Shown in pieces: positions 63,062 to 64,000 of a DNA stretch of 64,000 nt. The notes beneath the pieces were generated by a model. It was not told where the DNA came from and made no database searches. It was given only the letters and a program-made list of their open reading frames with translations. Each line of letters begins with the position of its first letter. Within the stretch, counting starts at the first letter, position 1. The stretch covers positions 1 to 64,000 of the forward strand of contig JBDHTX010000019.1 in NCBI GenBank assembly GCA_039808885.1, read 5' to 3'. Position numbers and translations under genes: made by a program. Source of the DNA: Dongia_A sp039808885. Its GTDB lineage: Bacteria > Pseudomonadota > Alphaproteobacteria > Dongiales > Dongiaceae.

Positions 63062-64000
63062 TTATAGCGGCTCGGCGGCCCGTTGCGCCTCATGCGGGTC
63101 GATATGGGGGGCGGCCGCATCCGTCGCCTCCTGGACGACGGGGGTGATCCGCTCCCGCCGCAGGGCGGCATCGACGGCGAAATTGATGTCGCTCAGCGTG
63201 GGCAGGTAGTAGTCGGTATCGGAAACGAAGCAGCGCAACTCGAAATCCAGCTTCTCCTCGCCGATGGCGCGGAAGATCACGCTGGGGGCGGGGTGCTTCA
63301 TCACGTGTTCCGCCTCGGCGGCACAATGCAGCAGGATGCGGCGGACGGCCTCGGCGTCGGCACCCGGCGCCACGCTCAGCTTCACGATCACCCGGGCAAT
63401 ACGGTTCTTGTGGGTCCAGTTGATGACCGGGCTGGCGATCAGCGCCGAATTGGGCACGATGACCGAGGCGCGGTCGAAGGTCTCGATCTCGGTCGAGCGG
63501 ACCGAGATGCTTTTCACGATGCCTTCGGTGGCGCCCACGACGATCCAGTCCCCGGTCTTGATCGGGCGCTCGATCAGCAGCAGCAGGCCGGCGACGAAGT
63601 TCTCCACCACCGTGCGCAGCCCGAAACCGATGCCGACCGAGAGGGCGCCGGCGACCAGCGCGATGGAGGAGAAATCGATCCCCAGCACCATGATCGCGAT
63701 CATCAGCACGATCAGCCCGGCCACATAGCCGACGCCGGTGGAGATCGAGTTCTGCATGCCGAGGTCGAGCTGGGTGTTCGGCATAACCCGCTCGCGCACC
63801 CAGCGCTTCACGGCGCCGACCAGCAGGAAACCAACGACGACCGTGACGATCGCCGTGGCGATGTCGATCAGGGACAGGTTGAGATCGCCGAGGCGGATCT
63901 GGGTCAGGAACTTGACCGTCCAGGCATTCAGCAAGGTGGGCGACAGGCCGCAGGCGATCAGCACGACATAGGCGACCGGCGGCCATAGCACCACGTCGGC
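63062..64000 (-). CDS. MscS-family mechanosensitive channel (partial, N-terminus outside window)
   Basis: At least 310 residues of a small-conductance mechanosensitive channel; the frame is open at the window edge, so the true start lies beyond it. Helices include LSLIDIATAIVTVVVGFLLVG and YVAGLIVLMIAIMVLGIDFSSIALVAGALSVGIGFGLRTVVENFVAGLLLLIERPIKTGDWIVV (63540-63720), the pore helix and beta domain entry of MscS. The C-terminal alpha-beta part has IVPNSALIASPVINWTHKN and VIFRAIGEEKLDFELRCFV. A large periplasmic N-terminal region is possible. It opens under membrane tension to release solutes. Confidence 0.92.
   Translation of the reverse strand, partial: ADVVLWPPVAYVVLIACGLSPTLLNAWTVKFLTQIRLGDLNLSLIDIATAIVTVVVGFLLVGAVKRWVRERVMPNTQLDLGMQNSISTGVGYVAGLIVLMIAIMVLGIDFSSIALVAGALSVGIGFGLRTVVENFVAGLLLLIERPIKTGDWIVVGATEGIVKSISVRSTEIETFDRASVIVPNSALIASPVINWTHKNRIARVIVKLSVAPGADAEAVRRILLHCAAEAEHVMKHPAPSVIFRAIGEEKLDFELRCFVSDTDYYLPTLSDINFAVDAALRRERITPVVQEATDAAAPHIDPHEAQRAAEPL

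Overview
The window reads as ordinary chromosome from a G+C-rich alphaproteobacterium, most likely in or near the Rhodospirillales. Three things support this. The lexA promoter carries a direct-repeat GTTC-N7-GTTC box, which is the alphaproteobacterial form of the SOS box. The order murA, DUF2948, hisG, UPF0262, low-molecular-weight phosphatase, infA, maf, rng, yacG, tRNA-Phe is typical of the class. The sulfate genes are a cysH-cysD-cysNC operon with a fused CysNC. Both window edges cut genes: citrate synthase on the left and an MscS-type channel on the right.

Layout. 1-5.9 kb: gltA (partial), gltX, comEC-like gene, lexA with its SOS-controlled promoter, ridA. 6-9.7 kb: a three-gene ABC-2 exporter, then a lytic transglycosylase behind a consensus-like sigma-54 promoter. 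9.7-11.8 kb: two small unknowns, a CoA-binding protein and a DUF815 ATPase. 11.9-15.5 kb: sulfate activation and APS reduction. 15.6-18.1 kb: an ECF sigma factor and anti-sigma pair followed by a Tat-exported ferritin-like protein and a cytochrome c. 18.2-28.5 kb: a carnitine catabolic region (CaiD-like hydratase, acyl-CoA dehydrogenase, hot-dog thioesterase, L-carnitine dehydrogenase, BKACE cleavage enzyme, GlxA/CdhR-type regulator), interrupted by a large cadherin-repeat surface protein and a secreted unknown. 28.6-37.6 kb: a divergent alpha/beta hydrolase, a complete Dpp/Opp-type ABC transporter, a translationally coupled CocE/NonD hydrolase and a DUF2238 membrane protein. 37.7-42.4 kb: a truncated globin, an FAD amine/amino-acid oxidase and small secreted or unknown genes, some of lower G+C, next to tRNA-Thr. 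42.7-54.4 kb: the conserved murA-to-tRNA-Phe block, with hisD absent and two large sensor kinases inserted before infA. 54.4-64 kb: a PAS kinase, an operon of acetyl-CoA synthetase, E1-alpha, E1-beta, E2 and acyl carrier protein divergent from a malic enzyme, a single-domain response regulator, and the channel.

How the parts fit. The carnitine genes can convert carnitine to dehydrocarnitine, then to betainyl-CoA plus acetoacetate, then to glycine betaine. The neighbouring hydrolases and peptide-type importer could feed in acylated precursors, but that is inference. The malic enzyme, E1/E2 and acetyl-CoA synthetase genes all converge on acetyl-CoA. The acyl carrier protein coupled to the E2 gene is the least expected element in the window and the best candidate for undescribed biochemistry.
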